Below, in pieces: positions 23,773 to 35,065 of a stretch of DNA of 64,000 bases. Position numbers and translations under genes: made by a program. This stretch comes from Gnetum montanum (taxonomy: Eukaryota > Streptophyta > Gnetopsida > Gnetales > Gnetaceae), in assembly GCA_015680685.1 (NCBI GenBank), contig MNCI01020254.1, forward strand, positions 39,617-103,616. The letters are read 5' to 3'. Position 1 is the stretch's first letter. The number at the start of each line of letters is the position of its first letter. Below the pieces are notes generated by a model. The model ran no database searches. It saw nothing but the letters and a program-made list of their open reading frames with translations, and was not told the origin of the DNA.

Positions 23773-25006
23773 TGTTAACCTTTTGGTATGTCAAAACATT
23801 AAGGAAAATGGAAAACATAGAATGTTGTGGAATGTGATGTTTTTCTAGTACATGAAGGAGAGCTCAATGATTAACATTTATAAGAAATATCAAAGTAGAA
23901 ACTACAAGGACTTAATGAAGCATGGATGACTAAGAAGACTTCAAGTTACATGAAGATGATCTAGGGATTGAAAGGAGGTTGAATGTGCCTGTTTGTGTTA
24001 GTTCTATTAAGGATGATTCTTGGATATTTTGGCATGTTTAAGAGTATTTTTGGCTCATTTTTATGAGTCTAGGAAGTTATAGGATTTATGGGAGCTTTTT
24101 TGAAGGCATTCGAAGGCTTCCAACATTAAAACAAGTAGTTTTATTTTTGAAACCTGAAGAAAAGATGTCTTCCTAGTGACAAATCCTCATAGATGTCTTC
24201 CTAGAGATATCATCCCAAAGACATCTCCCTTGAAGAGTAGACGTATTCCAAAAATAGGAGACATCTCCCTAGATTTGAGGTCAAATTCAAAGAGATGTCT
24301 CAATCTTGAAGGAGACATCTACACTAGCTATTAAGTGACCATTGGATGAATTTTGAGGTGATTTTTGAAACTTCAAGCTATAAGAAGATATCAATTCTTT
24401 GGAATAGTGAAAGTGAATTAATGTGAATGTAAATAATCTACATCAAGCCTTCATTTTCTAATTTATTGTACTTGTGTACTTCATTGTAACATCATTTGTA
24501 TTGTTATATTGATTATTTGTTTTACTGTACCTCAAAGTATAAGGACCTATAATTAGTTACATTATTTCCCTATAATTTTGTTTTCTCTCTTTTTGCCCCA
24601 TTGGAGTTGATGCGCTTCTTGTGAGAAGGCATTGTCCTTGAGCTTGTTGAGACCTCGCTAGGTTGAGTGGTTGGTGCAACATCACAACACTCCAGAGTAG
24701 AGCTCAATTTGTAAAGGTTGTGGGATCCTTGAAACCACATTTTAAGCTTGTGGGGACCTAGTTGGATTGAGTGAATTTGCAATGATGAGTCACTTTGGAC
24801 TAGAGCTTAGAGCTTATATAGGGTGTAGTTACCTTCAAACCACTTTTTAGAGAAATAAAGTCTGGAGGTGTGCAACCAAACTACCCTCAGAGTGTGGACT
24901 ACCCATGTTGGAGAACCATGTTAAATTTTGTTGTGGTTTTTGATGGCAAGTAATTTTTGATTTGGGAAATGTATTCATGCTTCTCTTCTAAGTTCTATGA
25001 GCCTGA
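23773..25006 (+). repeat. Cop-3 5' LTR
   Basis: Starts TGTTAACCTTTTGGTATGTC and ends AGTTCTATGAGCCTGA; 1,234 bp. Aligns throughout with 29182-30372. AGATGTCT/AGACATCT copies lie between 24165 and 24325. Confidence 0.87.
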
Positions 25007-25008
25007 AG

Positions 25009-25020
25009 TGGGATCGGAGC
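25009..25020 (+). other. Cop-3 primer binding site
   Basis: TGGGATCGGAGC, two bases after the LTR, is a changed form of TGGTATCAGAGC (initiator-Met tRNA). Confidence 0.65.
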
Positions 25021-25047
25021 AAGGTTATCTCTCATAGATAAAGCATC

Positions 25048-26650
25048 ATGAACATGAAAGGGGCTGTCAACATCAAACACATTTGGACAAGGAGACTAAT
25101 ATTCTTCATCAATTGTTGTACTCAATTCCTATACTACATATGCTACAAAGGAAAGTCTTTCATTTTCTTCTTTATATTCAAAAGTAGAGGAGATTATACC
25201 TATAAGTTTGATAAAACTTATGATAATCTAAACTACAAGGAAAGGTCAAATAATGACATTTAATTTGAAGAAAGGTATGGAATGTTTTTCCATGAAGTTA
25301 TTTCTTTTCAAAGCTTATGTGTTTAAATGTAAGATGTCTTACATATTAAGGAAATGATATTTATAGTTATTAATGATGAATGTTCTTATCTCAAGAAAGA
25401 AAACTCAAACCTTAAGTCTGAGATTCAAAAACTAACTAATGTAATTGAGTAGATGAGTAAGAACTATTTAGAGAAGTCCAAAAACCAAAAGTGAAAAGAT
25501 GAATGTATAAGAAATTCCATAAAAGAAAATTAATCTAATTAATTTAGAGGTAGAGAAAGAGGTAAAAATATTTCAAATTCTAATTTTGATCGTTCTTCTA
25601 TAGAATGTTGAGTATGTGGAGGAAGAGGCCACATGGCCTCCGAATGTCATAGTAGTGGTAGGTTAAGACGAAAGGATAGAAGTGATGAAGAGATGAAAAA
25701 GACCAACTTATACACTAGTTGGGGTGATGGAGAGTAGAAGGATGATGCGAAGAATTCACATCTCATCTGTATGGCTCTCACCAATGATGATGCTAACATC
25801 TCAGATGAGAGGTTTGATTTATTGTGTAATGAACTTTTATCTTTTCAAAATATTTGTACAAAGTTGAATAAGCAAGTTAAAATAAATGTTCAATAAATTT
25901 CCTTATTAAATACAACAATTTCTAATCTTAAAAAAGATATATCAGACCTAAGGGCTGAGAATGAAAAGGTAACCTTGTCTTATGAGCAGGTTAAGAAAGA
26001 ACTAGCAGATGCCAAACTTATAAATAAGAGGCTAGTCAAAGAAAAGGAGTTCCTTCATATGGTTCTAGGATAAGGAAGAAGTCCACATGATAAGAGTGGG
26101 CTAGGATGTTATATACAAGAAGAAACATCTACACCAACTTCATCTCAACAATAGGCTACACCAAAGAATGAAGAATCAATGGAAACCACATCTCAACCAA
26201 GAACAGCTCCAAGGTTTGATCACTTTAACTACTATAGGAAGGTGAGATGTTATTGTTGTAATAAATTTGGGTGTAATAAATGGGAGTGAAATTTAAAGTT
26301 TTATCATATGAATAGCTGGTCATATCATAAGACTCCTTGGTCTTATTGAAATGCATCAAGAAAGGGAAATTTTTAGGGTAAAAGGAATGGAAGAAAACTC
26401 AAAAGGCTAAGGGAGTTCAAAACATTTGGTGAATTAAAAGGAAGGAACAAGAGAACGAGAAGGCTCTATCCAAAAATTTTATGAAAGGAAGCCAAACCTT
26501 GAAGATTGAAGAAGTTTGTGCAAGAAAAGAAACCTCGAAAGAAGAATCTCATTCTCTAGCACTCCAGGAACCTTAATTCTCAATTTCAAGTAAGGTAAGT
26601 CAAGGTGAGTTTCTATTTCCTTGCTTGCTAAATATCATGTTAGTATTTAA
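25048..26650 (+). pseudogene. Cop-3 gag (two zinc knuckles, coiled coil)
   Basis: An N-terminal frame from ATG 25048 is followed by a Lys/Glu-rich stretch, then a knuckle near 25606-25645 (VCGGRGHMASEC with the first Cys preceding a stop), and a region from 25770 (MALTNDDANISDERFDLLC, NLKKDISDLRAENEK, YEQVKKELADAKL) that looks like a coiled coil. A second, damaged knuckle lies at about 26246-26290 (CYCCNKFG). The plan matches Cop-1 and Cop-2 gag. In autonomous relatives a protease with an LDSGCS..M motif would follow; nothing like it is seen before S2. Confidence 0.78.
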
Positions 26651-26725
26651 TTTGGAAAATAAAGAAAGAATAAATTGTGTTGATGTGTGCTAAATTTATT
26701 TCAAGTTATGGAATGTTAGCATCGA

Positions 26726-27594
26726 TGATGAGTGGCGAGGTACCCCTACACTCAACCATACGAATACGAGCCTAGCATGCGCGATCTAGTCGAACTCCGT
26801 AGACAGACTAGCTATGGCACCTAGATCATTAACCTTAGGTCGCAGTTCGCTATCTTCCCACTTGGACTAGTTATTAGCTATGTCATGTATGGTTTAGTCT
26901 AGAGTGAGGTGTATGATGTGTTCCTAATTCTAATGCTACTCCTGAAGGCAGTGGAAAATAATATTAACTAAGCTAAGCTAGGAGAGAAAGGGTAAGAGAA
27001 TCTAATCTAGCATAAGTGTGATGAGCAACTGATTCCTTGATCAACCGTACACATCTTGGACCTCGTGCACGACTACCATTGGGATTACCAAGTGCAGATC
27101 CTAGGCATGCCACTGGGATACGAAGTAGTCACACTTAGATGCTCGTAATCAAGTCGTACTCATTCCACGTTCTAGGAGTTTAAGGATGAGAGAAAAAATA
27201 GTAAATAATAATTAAATAAACAAACAAATAAATAAATAACAAAGTGAATGCTGCAATGATGAAGTAATCTTGATCTTTATTGTCGGTCATGTGCGTGTCC
27301 TAGTACGTCACACTCGAATAAAGAATGTCGTACAATTACATTCATCACACTGTGAGCAGACACTGGAAAAAATAGTCTAACTCTAGAGGGATCAAAATGC
27401 CATAGTTTCACTGCAATCTAAAACTAATTCCGAAACAAGGGAGAGCCGCTTCTTATTTATAGACATTGCAGCGGATTGCGATATCATGTACGCAATATTG
27501 CAGAGAAGACGCGATATGGCATACGCGATATCACGGGGGATGCGATATCGTGACGGACGCGATATCACAACCCATGCGATATCATGTCCCATCA
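26726..27594 (-). mobile_element. S2: solo LTR of the G family inside Cop-3, minus strand
   Basis: Plus strand runs from TGATGAGTGGCGAGG to ATGTCCCATCA, the reverse complement of a complete G-family LTR (869 bp). Flanking 5-mers ATCGA (26721-26725) and ACCGA (27595-27599) differ by one C/T. Decayed GCGATATCGC units lie at 27475-27590 and TATAAATA on the minus strand at 27461-27454. There is no internal sequence, so it is solo. It is the innermost level of the nest. Confidence 0.88.
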
Positions 27595-27599
27595 ACCGA

Positions 27600-29181
27600 T
27601 AAGCTACAAATGTTAAGATAAGCACTTACAAGAGAAGATATTTGATACTATTAGAATATTTGTTTATGATATATTTTGTGAATGTATGAGCATGATGTGA
27701 TTAATCATATAATTGAATGAAGGTTTGTGGTACTTGTAAACTTTTAAAAGTTTTTATTGAAAAATAATCTTTTGATATATTAGTTTCAAGTGGTTTAAAG
27801 ACCCTTGCATGTATTTCATGATTTTCTTTTTGGAAATTGTGGTTTCCTTTGATATGAAAAATCTGATTTCTTTTGGAAGATTTTTTTTAATAATTTAAGC
27901 TTTTGTATTGGTGCCTTTGATGAAATTCATGAATCTTCTAAGAAAAATAAATTATCATGAACTACTATTAATAGGAGACTTTAGTCTTTACACTTAATCT
28001 TAATGTTGCATTGCAGGAGTAGTTCTTTAATAATAAAAGGAGCATGATGATTACTTTTGTGAAAACAACAAGTTGATCCAAATAGGTCCCAAGGGAGCAT
28101 TGAAATGAGAAGAATATTTGCACAAATGCAAAGTGATCATGTACCTCATTCATCAATTATCATTATATAGGCCATCAGTGTTACCAAAAGACACTCTAGT
28201 AGCAAAACTTTACACTCCATCACCCTTAGGTAAAAATGAGCAAGGAAGAGCATATTCATCTGGTAATGTTGTGAAGTAAAAAAGGAAATTTATTAAAATT
28301 GTTACCTAAAGATGAAATTTATTGTTGAAAGCTTCTAAACTTTATTTGAACTTACTTGTTTGACCTTTTTTATGTTAAGAATATATCTTTTTTTTTTAAT
28401 TACCTAAGGCCCTTATTGCAAATTTGAGTTGAGAAGTACTAAAATAGGTGTTCATGATCTCTTTTGGTAAGAAATGAGGTATATATATTTGCTGTTGTTT
28501 CTCATCCTAATTACAATATATTAGTTTATGATTTTTTTTTAGTTTGGTAAAAAGATGATTAGTTGTCATATGTGTTTGATAATTTGATATAATAAGATTT
28601 CTTGTCCTAAAAGTTGAATATGCATGTTCACCTACCATCAAATTGCCATGCCTTATCATGATATTTCAAAAGGAGGTGAATATTGGATGATTTTAAAACT
28701 ATGAGATTTTGATTATTTATTCTATTGGCTCTAAGATAGGATATATGATATTCAATGCTAAAATTTCATCTTTGGATATCAACTAAAAGTCTTGTACCTC
28801 ATTATTTCTAACCTTCTATGTGAATAGATAAGGGAAAATACTTAATTGGTTTGACATCATTAGTCCTATACCAGAAATAATAAGTAATGTGTACTTTTTA
28901 ATTGCTTGTTCTTCCTTGACAAACATGTATATATATATATATTCTTAACATACTCAAGTCCTCAAGTGTTCATTATGAAAGTTTGAAAATACATATCCAT
29001 TTTTCTTGTGCATTCTCCTGATCTATCATATAACATGTCTCCATTCCTTTTTGATGATGTCCAAAAAGGGGAAGAAGTTGGGATTCCTATGATATGAAGT
29101 GTTGAAAATATATGACTTGATGAATTCTGGAAATTACTAACCCATTTTCTTAAGTTTTGAAAATCACCAAAAGGAGGAGAT
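27600..29181 (+). other. Cop-3 3' internal tail and polypurine tract
   Basis: No coding signal. GATGATGTCCAAAAAGGGGA near 29052 and AAAAGGAGGAGA at 29169-29180 resemble the multiple purine signals of SIRE-like copia elements. A (TA)n run lies at about 28928-28941. Confidence 0.7.
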
Positions 29182-30372
29182 TGTTGACCTTTTGGTATGT
29201 CAAAACCTTAAGGAAAATGGAGAACATAGAATGTTATGGAATGTGATGTTTTTGCAAGGCATGAAGGAGATTTCAATGATTGACTTCTATAAGAAATCTC
29301 AAAGTGGAGAATATAAGGACTCAAGGGAGCATGGATGAGTATGAAGACTTTAAGCTAAATGAAGATGCTCCAAGGATTGAAAGGACGCTAAATATGCTTG
29401 TTTGTGTTGATTTTTTTGAAGATGATTCTTGGATTTTTTGGCATGTTTTAGAGTGGTTTTGGCTTATTCTGATGAGTCTAGGAGGTTATAGGGTCTATGA
29501 GGACTTGTTTGGAGGCATCTAGAGGCTCCTAGCATTAAAATGAGTAGTTATATTTTTGGGACCTACAAAAGAGACATCTTCCCAAAGACATCTCCCTTGA
29601 AGAGTAGACATATTCTAAAAATAGGAGACATCTCCCTAGATTTGAGGCTGAATTCAAAGAGACATCTCAATCTCAAAGGAGACATCTACACTAGATGGTA
29701 AGTGATTTTTGGATGAATTCTAAGGTGATTTTGAAAACTTCAAAGCTATAAGAAGACATCAATTCTTTGGAATAGTGGAAGTGAATGCATGAGAATGTGA
29801 ATAGTCTACATCAAGCCTTCATTGGCTAATCTATTATACTTGTGTACTTTATTGTAACATTATTTGTACCATTGTATTGATTATTTGTTGTACTACACCT
29901 CAAAGTACAAGGACCTACAATTAGTTACATTATTTCTTTATAATTTTGTTTTCTCTCTTATTGCCCTGTTAGGGTTGGTGTACCTCTTGGAAAAAGACAT
30001 TATCATTAAGCTTGTCGGGACCTAGCTAGGTTGAGTGGTTGTTGTAGTCTCACAACACTTTGAAGCAAAGCTCAATTTGTAAAGGTTGTGGGATCCTTGA
30101 AATCACATTCTAAGCTTGTTTGAACCTAGATGGGTTGAGTGGATTTGTAGTGATGAATCACTCTAGAGTGGAGCTTAGAGCTTGTATAGGGTATGGTTTC
30201 TTTCAAATCACTTTTTAGAGAGATAAATTCTAGAGGTGTGCAAGAAAACTACCCTTAGAGTATGGACTACCCAAGTTGGGAAATCACATTAAATTTAGTT
30301 GTGGTTTTTATGGTGATTTATTTTTGATTTGGGAAAGTTATTCATCCCCCCTTCTAAGTTCAATGATCCTCA
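29182..30372 (+). repeat. Cop-3 3' LTR
   Basis: TGTTGACCTTTTGGTATGTC to AGTTCAATGATCCTCA, 1,191 bp. It keeps the consensus start that has mutated in the 5' copy. AGACATCT motifs between 29570 and 29695. Confidence 0.87.
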
Positions 30373-30377
30373 ACAAG

Positions 30378-30599
30378 AAAATGTAAGAATGAGCCTTATT
30401 GAAAATGTTGATGATATTTTCTACATGTTCAATTTTCTTATCATTTTACAGGCTTCCAAGAATGAAAGATTGAAGATTGTCCCATACCATCATGAGATAG
30501 ACTATACTAAGTGATTCCACCACACTAATGTATTCATCAAAGAATAGATAGAGGTGATGGAGTCTAGAGCATTCATCAGATTCTTCATTGATTCATTCT
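30378..30599 (+). pseudogene. Ath-A post-integrase ORF, first part
   Basis: Lies between Cop-3 and G1. One frame reads MSLIENVDDIFYMFNF, ASKNERLKIVPYHHEID, then VMESRAFIRFFIDSFY, and stops at the G1 target site. It resumes in the same frame at 37738. Function unknown. Athila-like elements often have an extra ORF after integrase, so location fits. I cannot assign a family. Confidence 0.55.
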
Positions 30600-30604
30600 A
30601 CTAG

Positions 30605-31416
30605 TGATGGGATGCGATATCACATGGGTCGCTATATCGCGTCGTCCCCTGCGATATCGCATACGTGATATCCTGGTGCACTGCAAAGTCTATAAATAAG
30701 AGGCGGCTCTCCCTTGTTTTCCATCCTAGGCTTAGACCGTAGTGAAACTCTGGCAGTTTGATCCCTCCAGAGATAGAATATTTTCCATGTGCCCGTAGTA
30801 GGAACTCCAAAGTGAACAAATCTTTATTCGAGAAAATATTGTACCTGAACACATGGATGTGTACGGAAATAAAGAAGAACTTCTTGGATAAACCTTGCAG
30901 TGCATGGAATAGGATAATTAGGATTTTATTTATTGTTATTTATTGTTTATCATTTAATCACTTTATTAGTCATTAAATCTCTCTCAATCCTTCTCTCCTA
31001 GTTAAGTGCCTCAGTATGACCGCTTCGAGCATGTGCGTTACACTTGGTGATCCCAGCAACGATTAGCGTTTGGTAACCAAGGTTGCATTGGTTCAGGGTG
31101 TGAACGGTAAGTGGGAATAGATGCTAACACTAGGTAATTAAGACTTAGTTAGTTAGTTAAATTTAGTGAATTAGTCTCTTCAATCCTTCACCTCACTAGC
31201 ATAGGAGATAAAATAGAAAACCTATAAAAATAATATACCTTGGACTTACTTAACCATACACCGTGACAACTACAAGCAAGTCTAGGAAGACAATGAATAA
31301 TTAACCTTAAGTGTTCCATGAGGCGTGTAGGCACTTAGTTTGCAGAGTTTGACTAGATCGTGCGTGTTACACTCGTATTCATATGGTTGAGTGTAGGGGT
31401 ATCTCGCCACTCATCA
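30605..31416 (+). repeat. G1 5' LTR
   Basis: TGATGGGATG to CCACTCATCA, 812 bp. U3 has about four GCGATATCGC-type units (30613-30672), TATAAATA at 30691-30698. It ends directly before the primer site. It is 48 bp shorter than the 3' LTR, mostly in the palindrome array. Confidence 0.92.
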
Positions 31417-31417
31417 T

Positions 31418-31436
31418 TGGCACCGTTGTTGGGGAC
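31418..31436 (+). other. G1 primer binding site, tRNA-Asp type
   Basis: TGGCACCGTTGTTGGGGAC, one base after the LTR, close to the tRNA-Asp complement TGGCGCCGTTGCCGGGGA. Confidence 0.85.
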
Positions 31437-31559
31437 TAAGTGTTTGTGCACTAAGTAGAACATAGGAAATCACTCACATCGCTGGGAGCTTAAACAAACC
31501 TTAGGGTTAATTAAACAAAAAATTTATATAATGATTAAATAGCACACTGATAAGACACA

Positions 31560-33960
31560 ATGTCTTCTTCTTCTTCTCATAAGAGCAATTTACCACCTAG
31601 GGATAATACAAGAAATAGTTGGCAGTCTAAAACACATAACCTAAATCCACCAGTTCCTCAACAATATAGGGTGGTATATACTCATCCTGATGAGTACATA
31701 CCCAATTTTACTTTTGTCCTCCATTAGGATGAACAGATGCGCTGGAGAGACTTGCAAGGTAACATAGTGTTACCTCAGGATTGTGCAGTCCCCAACATGC
31801 TCCTCTATGCTTTGGCACAGATTGGCATGACTTAGCTCTATGTTGAATACATTATAGGTGATTTTGACACAAGGGATTACTATCCTACATCAGCACAATG
31901 TATGAGGGACTCAAGGCAGGAGAGCCAACATACATTGTTGAAGGGCAAAGACATCCCGCATGTCCTAAGTGAAATTGGAGATGGTGAACCACTCATAATG
32001 GGTTCTCTATTGAAAGATGCTCCTCCTCCTAACGATAGTGATGAGGTGGGGTATCAGAACCTATGCTCCATGATACATAACCCTAGTTTTGACCCCCGTG
32101 AACACCAACTGTTCACTGAGGGAACAACAACACATGACAAGGATGAGCACTCAGATCGTCATCACGATCGGGGCCGAAGCCATCAAAGAAAAGGTAAGAA
32201 ACATCATCCTAGAAATGGTTCTCCTTCTTCTTCCCCTTCATCACATCACTCACCCTCTCCTTCCACAACTGGACATAGCCATAGAGAGCATAACGGTGAG
32301 GATAAAGGTAGAAAAAATGAGAGACCTCGATGAGAGAGTCGAGAGAGATAAGAAGGGCATGAACAAAGGGAAAGTAGGGAACAACATAGGCATCATAGAC
32401 GTCATGAAAGAGAAGATAATGACGAACCCCTACTTGCCACCTGAAGAATGCTAGATATAACAGAGGTAGTGAGAATACCAAGAAGGCATCAAAAAGATAG
32501 TCGGATTAAACGCTTATACATGAATAACATCCCACGCTTCGAAGGGGGAGATAATGTGGATCCAAAAAATCATTTATAGAAATTCCATGATGCCTGTGCC
32601 TTGCAAAACATAGAGAAAAAGTGGCAAAAACTAAAGTTATTTCCCAGGATACTCATAAAGGAAGTAGAGAGTTGGCACCAGTCCGTAGAACTGGAAACCA
32701 TTAGGAGGTGGAGTACGATGTTAGAACTCTTCAACGATAAGTATCAAACGTACTCCAGAGTGTCTAATTTGCGTAAGAATATCCAAGGATGGAAGTAAGG
32801 TAGTCATGAACCCTTGGATGCTACCATGGGCTGCTACTATGCATTGTTACATCATTGCCTGGGCCATGGTTACGCATAGCAGGATCAACTCTGCCACATC
32901 ATAGATGTGCTAAGGTACGAAACTAAAAGAACCCTTGGGACTTATGCCCAAGGGAGACTATCAGAACTTAGATTCCATGAGATTCATCAATTGTTGGAAC
33001 AAGTAGCCAAAGAAGAAGGGGAGCTACAAAAAAGGGAAAGTGCAGAAGAATTCAACTGTGATCCCTCTCTTTGAAAGAAGGGAGTGAGATTTTGCGATGA
33101 AGAGGATGAGTCACCACTCGAAGAGTTGGTGAACTGAAAAACCTTGCCACTTTAGAAGCTAACAACAGAAGTGGTGGCTAAGGTAGATCAGATAGAGGAC
33201 TCCTTGGATAGTAGACTTGAACTTGTCCTGAAAATCATAGAGGAGTCTAAGGAGGAATGAAGTAGTGGCAAAGATAAGAAAAAGCAGAGAGATTTAGGTT
33301 CTAAACATGACAATGGTAAGGGGAAAATAACTATCTCTAATGAGGTTGTGGATTTAGATTCAGACAATGATGGTGGATGTGAGATCTACCAATATGACCA
33401 TCCCAAGGGATGTTGTCCAATCATCTCACATCTACAAGAGTCTGGGGTGTATGCACTCAACCCGAGACTCAACAAATAGTAGACACCTTGAAGGTTACCT
33501 TATTCCCAAGGTAACCCAAGATAGTTCCACCAACTGTTGATGTACTATCCAAGTGGAACTCCACCACAACCCATCGGGAAACATCAGTAGTGGCAATACC
33601 CACAGTCATGGGGGATGCCACCATCGAAATGTCAGTACCCTTACCAATAGCCAGACCCATATGGATACTACGTGTAGCAGCCTATTTCTCCAAGTGACTG
33701 TATGGGTTACACAACTCCCCAACGTCACTACCAAGTTTGGGAGTACTTTAGGAGGACTCCTTCTCCTCTGGGAGATGCTCCATATCCATACCATCCTCCT
33801 ACTCCATCTGCACCTCTTCCACTAGTAGTTCCCATAACACCTCCTGCTCCAACAATGCAAGGGAAACTCCCTACTCAACCGTAGCAACGCAACACTATGA
33901 GAGCCGTAAACATTCAACCCGCTATTGGTTCTGACAACCATAAAAAGAGAAGACCCTTCT
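31560..33960 (+). pseudogene. G1 gag
   Basis: ATG at 31560 opens MSSSSSHKSNLPPRDN, about 120 bp after the primer site. An open stretch follows at 31902-32333 with a His/Arg/Ser-rich low-complexity segment (HHDRGRSHQRKGKKHH, PSSSPSSHHSPSPS), then a capsid-like block around 32520-33060 with shifts (YTPILEL-type frame, WSTMLELFNDKYQTYSRV), a linker, and a Pro/Tyr/Gln-rich C-terminal region (33480-33890). The same order is in G2 at 40223-42420. The low-complexity basic segment before the capsid block is unusual. Function: particle formation and RNA packaging, inferred. Confidence 0.75.
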
Positions 33961-34089
33961 TTAGAACCAAAAGCCCAAACAAGCTCTCACAACAACAAGC
34001 GGTTGAGTTTGTGATCACTCCTCCAAAACATAAGGCTCCGGGGCTTCCTTCAGTCCAAAATTAGAGCTTAACACATACAGTTATGTTAA

Positions 34090-34840
34090 CACATACCATA
34101 ACTGACTGGATTAAGGTAGGCCACCTTTCAAGGAAATTATCTGACCCTAGGAATCCCTTAATCTACCTCCAAGTCACCAGAAACGAACCACATAAGGCTC
34201 TTCTTGACTCAGGTTCCGAAGTCAACTTAATTTCACAATAAATGTATCAAGCCTAGAACCTGCCCCAACTTAAGAAGAACAACATCCAACTAGAGCTGTC
34301 AGACTAGTCCATCATCATTCCCTTGGGATTGGTGGAGGAAATCATTACCACTATATGTGGTTGGTCCTACCTAGTTGATTTCCTGGTGATTAAAGTCAAC
34401 AACAATGAAGGGGACTTCCCAATTATAATGGGAAGGGCATGGCTGAGTACAGTAGATGCATGCCTAGGAATTCGTGATCTTTCCTTGAAAATCTCTAAGG
34501 TAAACATTTATGGAAAGATCTAGAAGAGGAAAGTTCCATGCATCACATACAGTGATTCATCGGGTGATGACATGGAGGAATGCACAACATCTCCTGCATG
34601 CAATAGATGTGCCCTTGAAACTATGAGACAAAGATGCCTGTATGTAGCAACCACACAACAAGTAATAGACACCCCGTGGTTGATAGATATTTGAAAGAGA
34701 AACCAACAAACATGCATGGAATGAATTGAGGAAGTAACCCATGCCAACAACGAAGGCATAGATACTTTGGAATATGAGCGTCGCCAACTTCCACCCCTTA
34801 ATCTAAGAACATCAATTGGGAGAAGTTGGGCACTTCTACG
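34090..34840 (+). pseudogene. G1 protease and truncated start of RT
   Basis: Protease: KALLDSGSEVNLIS (active site D-S-G, 34189-34230), then GLVEEIITTICGWSYLVDFLVIKVN, PIIMGRAWLSTVDACLGIRDL (34323-34523), the standard retropepsin strands. From 34690 the sequence follows the G2 region leading into RT (NNEGIDTLEYERRQLPPLN) and breaks off around 34840, where the sequence jumps to what in G2 lies after integrase (about 46085). Confidence 0.85.
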
Positions 34841-34946
34841 AAATTTAAATAAACGCTCATTGTTTTGGATCTCTCCCTTGCAATTCAATCATGGGGGAGA
34901 TGGCTACCTATGCTAATCATTTGGGCCCCTAGTTCTTTTTAGTTTT

Positions 34947-35065
34947 TATTTTACACATTTTTGTTTTACATGTTTTTGTTTTACACATTTTTGTTTTACA
35001 CGTTTTTGTTTTTCATGTTTTTGTTTTACACATTTTTGTCTTACACATTTTTGTTTTACAAATTT
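34947..35065 (+). repeat. Minisatellite of about 17 bp units in the G1 3' region
   Basis: Seven or so tandem copies of TTTTGTTTTACACATTT with small changes. The same spot in G2 (46181-46215) has only one to two copies, so the array expanded in G1. Apparent Lys-rich minus-strand frames here are by-products of the repeat. Confidence 0.85.

Larger units (their letters stand above)
23773..30372 (+). mobile_element. Cop-3: copia-type element with gag only
   Basis: LTRs 23773-25006 and 29182-30372; degenerate primer site 25009-25020; gag 25048-26650; then solo LTR S2 and a non-coding tail with a purine tract (AAAAGGAGGAGA) directly before the 3' LTR. Flanked by GCAAG (23768-23772) and ACAAG (30373-30377), one difference. 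No pol is recognisable, so it was mobilised by another element's enzymes or has lost pol by deletion. Related to Cop-1 and Cop-2 in LTR start and gag plan, but a different subfamily. Confidence 0.85.

Noticed and set aside
31902-32333. Host nuclear protein with an Arg/Ser-rich region
   Set aside because: The same segment in the same place occurs in G2 gag, between leader and capsid block, so it belongs to the element.
33553-33825. Overlapping plus- and minus-strand frames in G1 gag tail
   Set aside because: Both lie over the Pro/Tyr/Gln-rich gag end, whose repeat-like composition keeps several frames open. They are not aligned with G2 protein.
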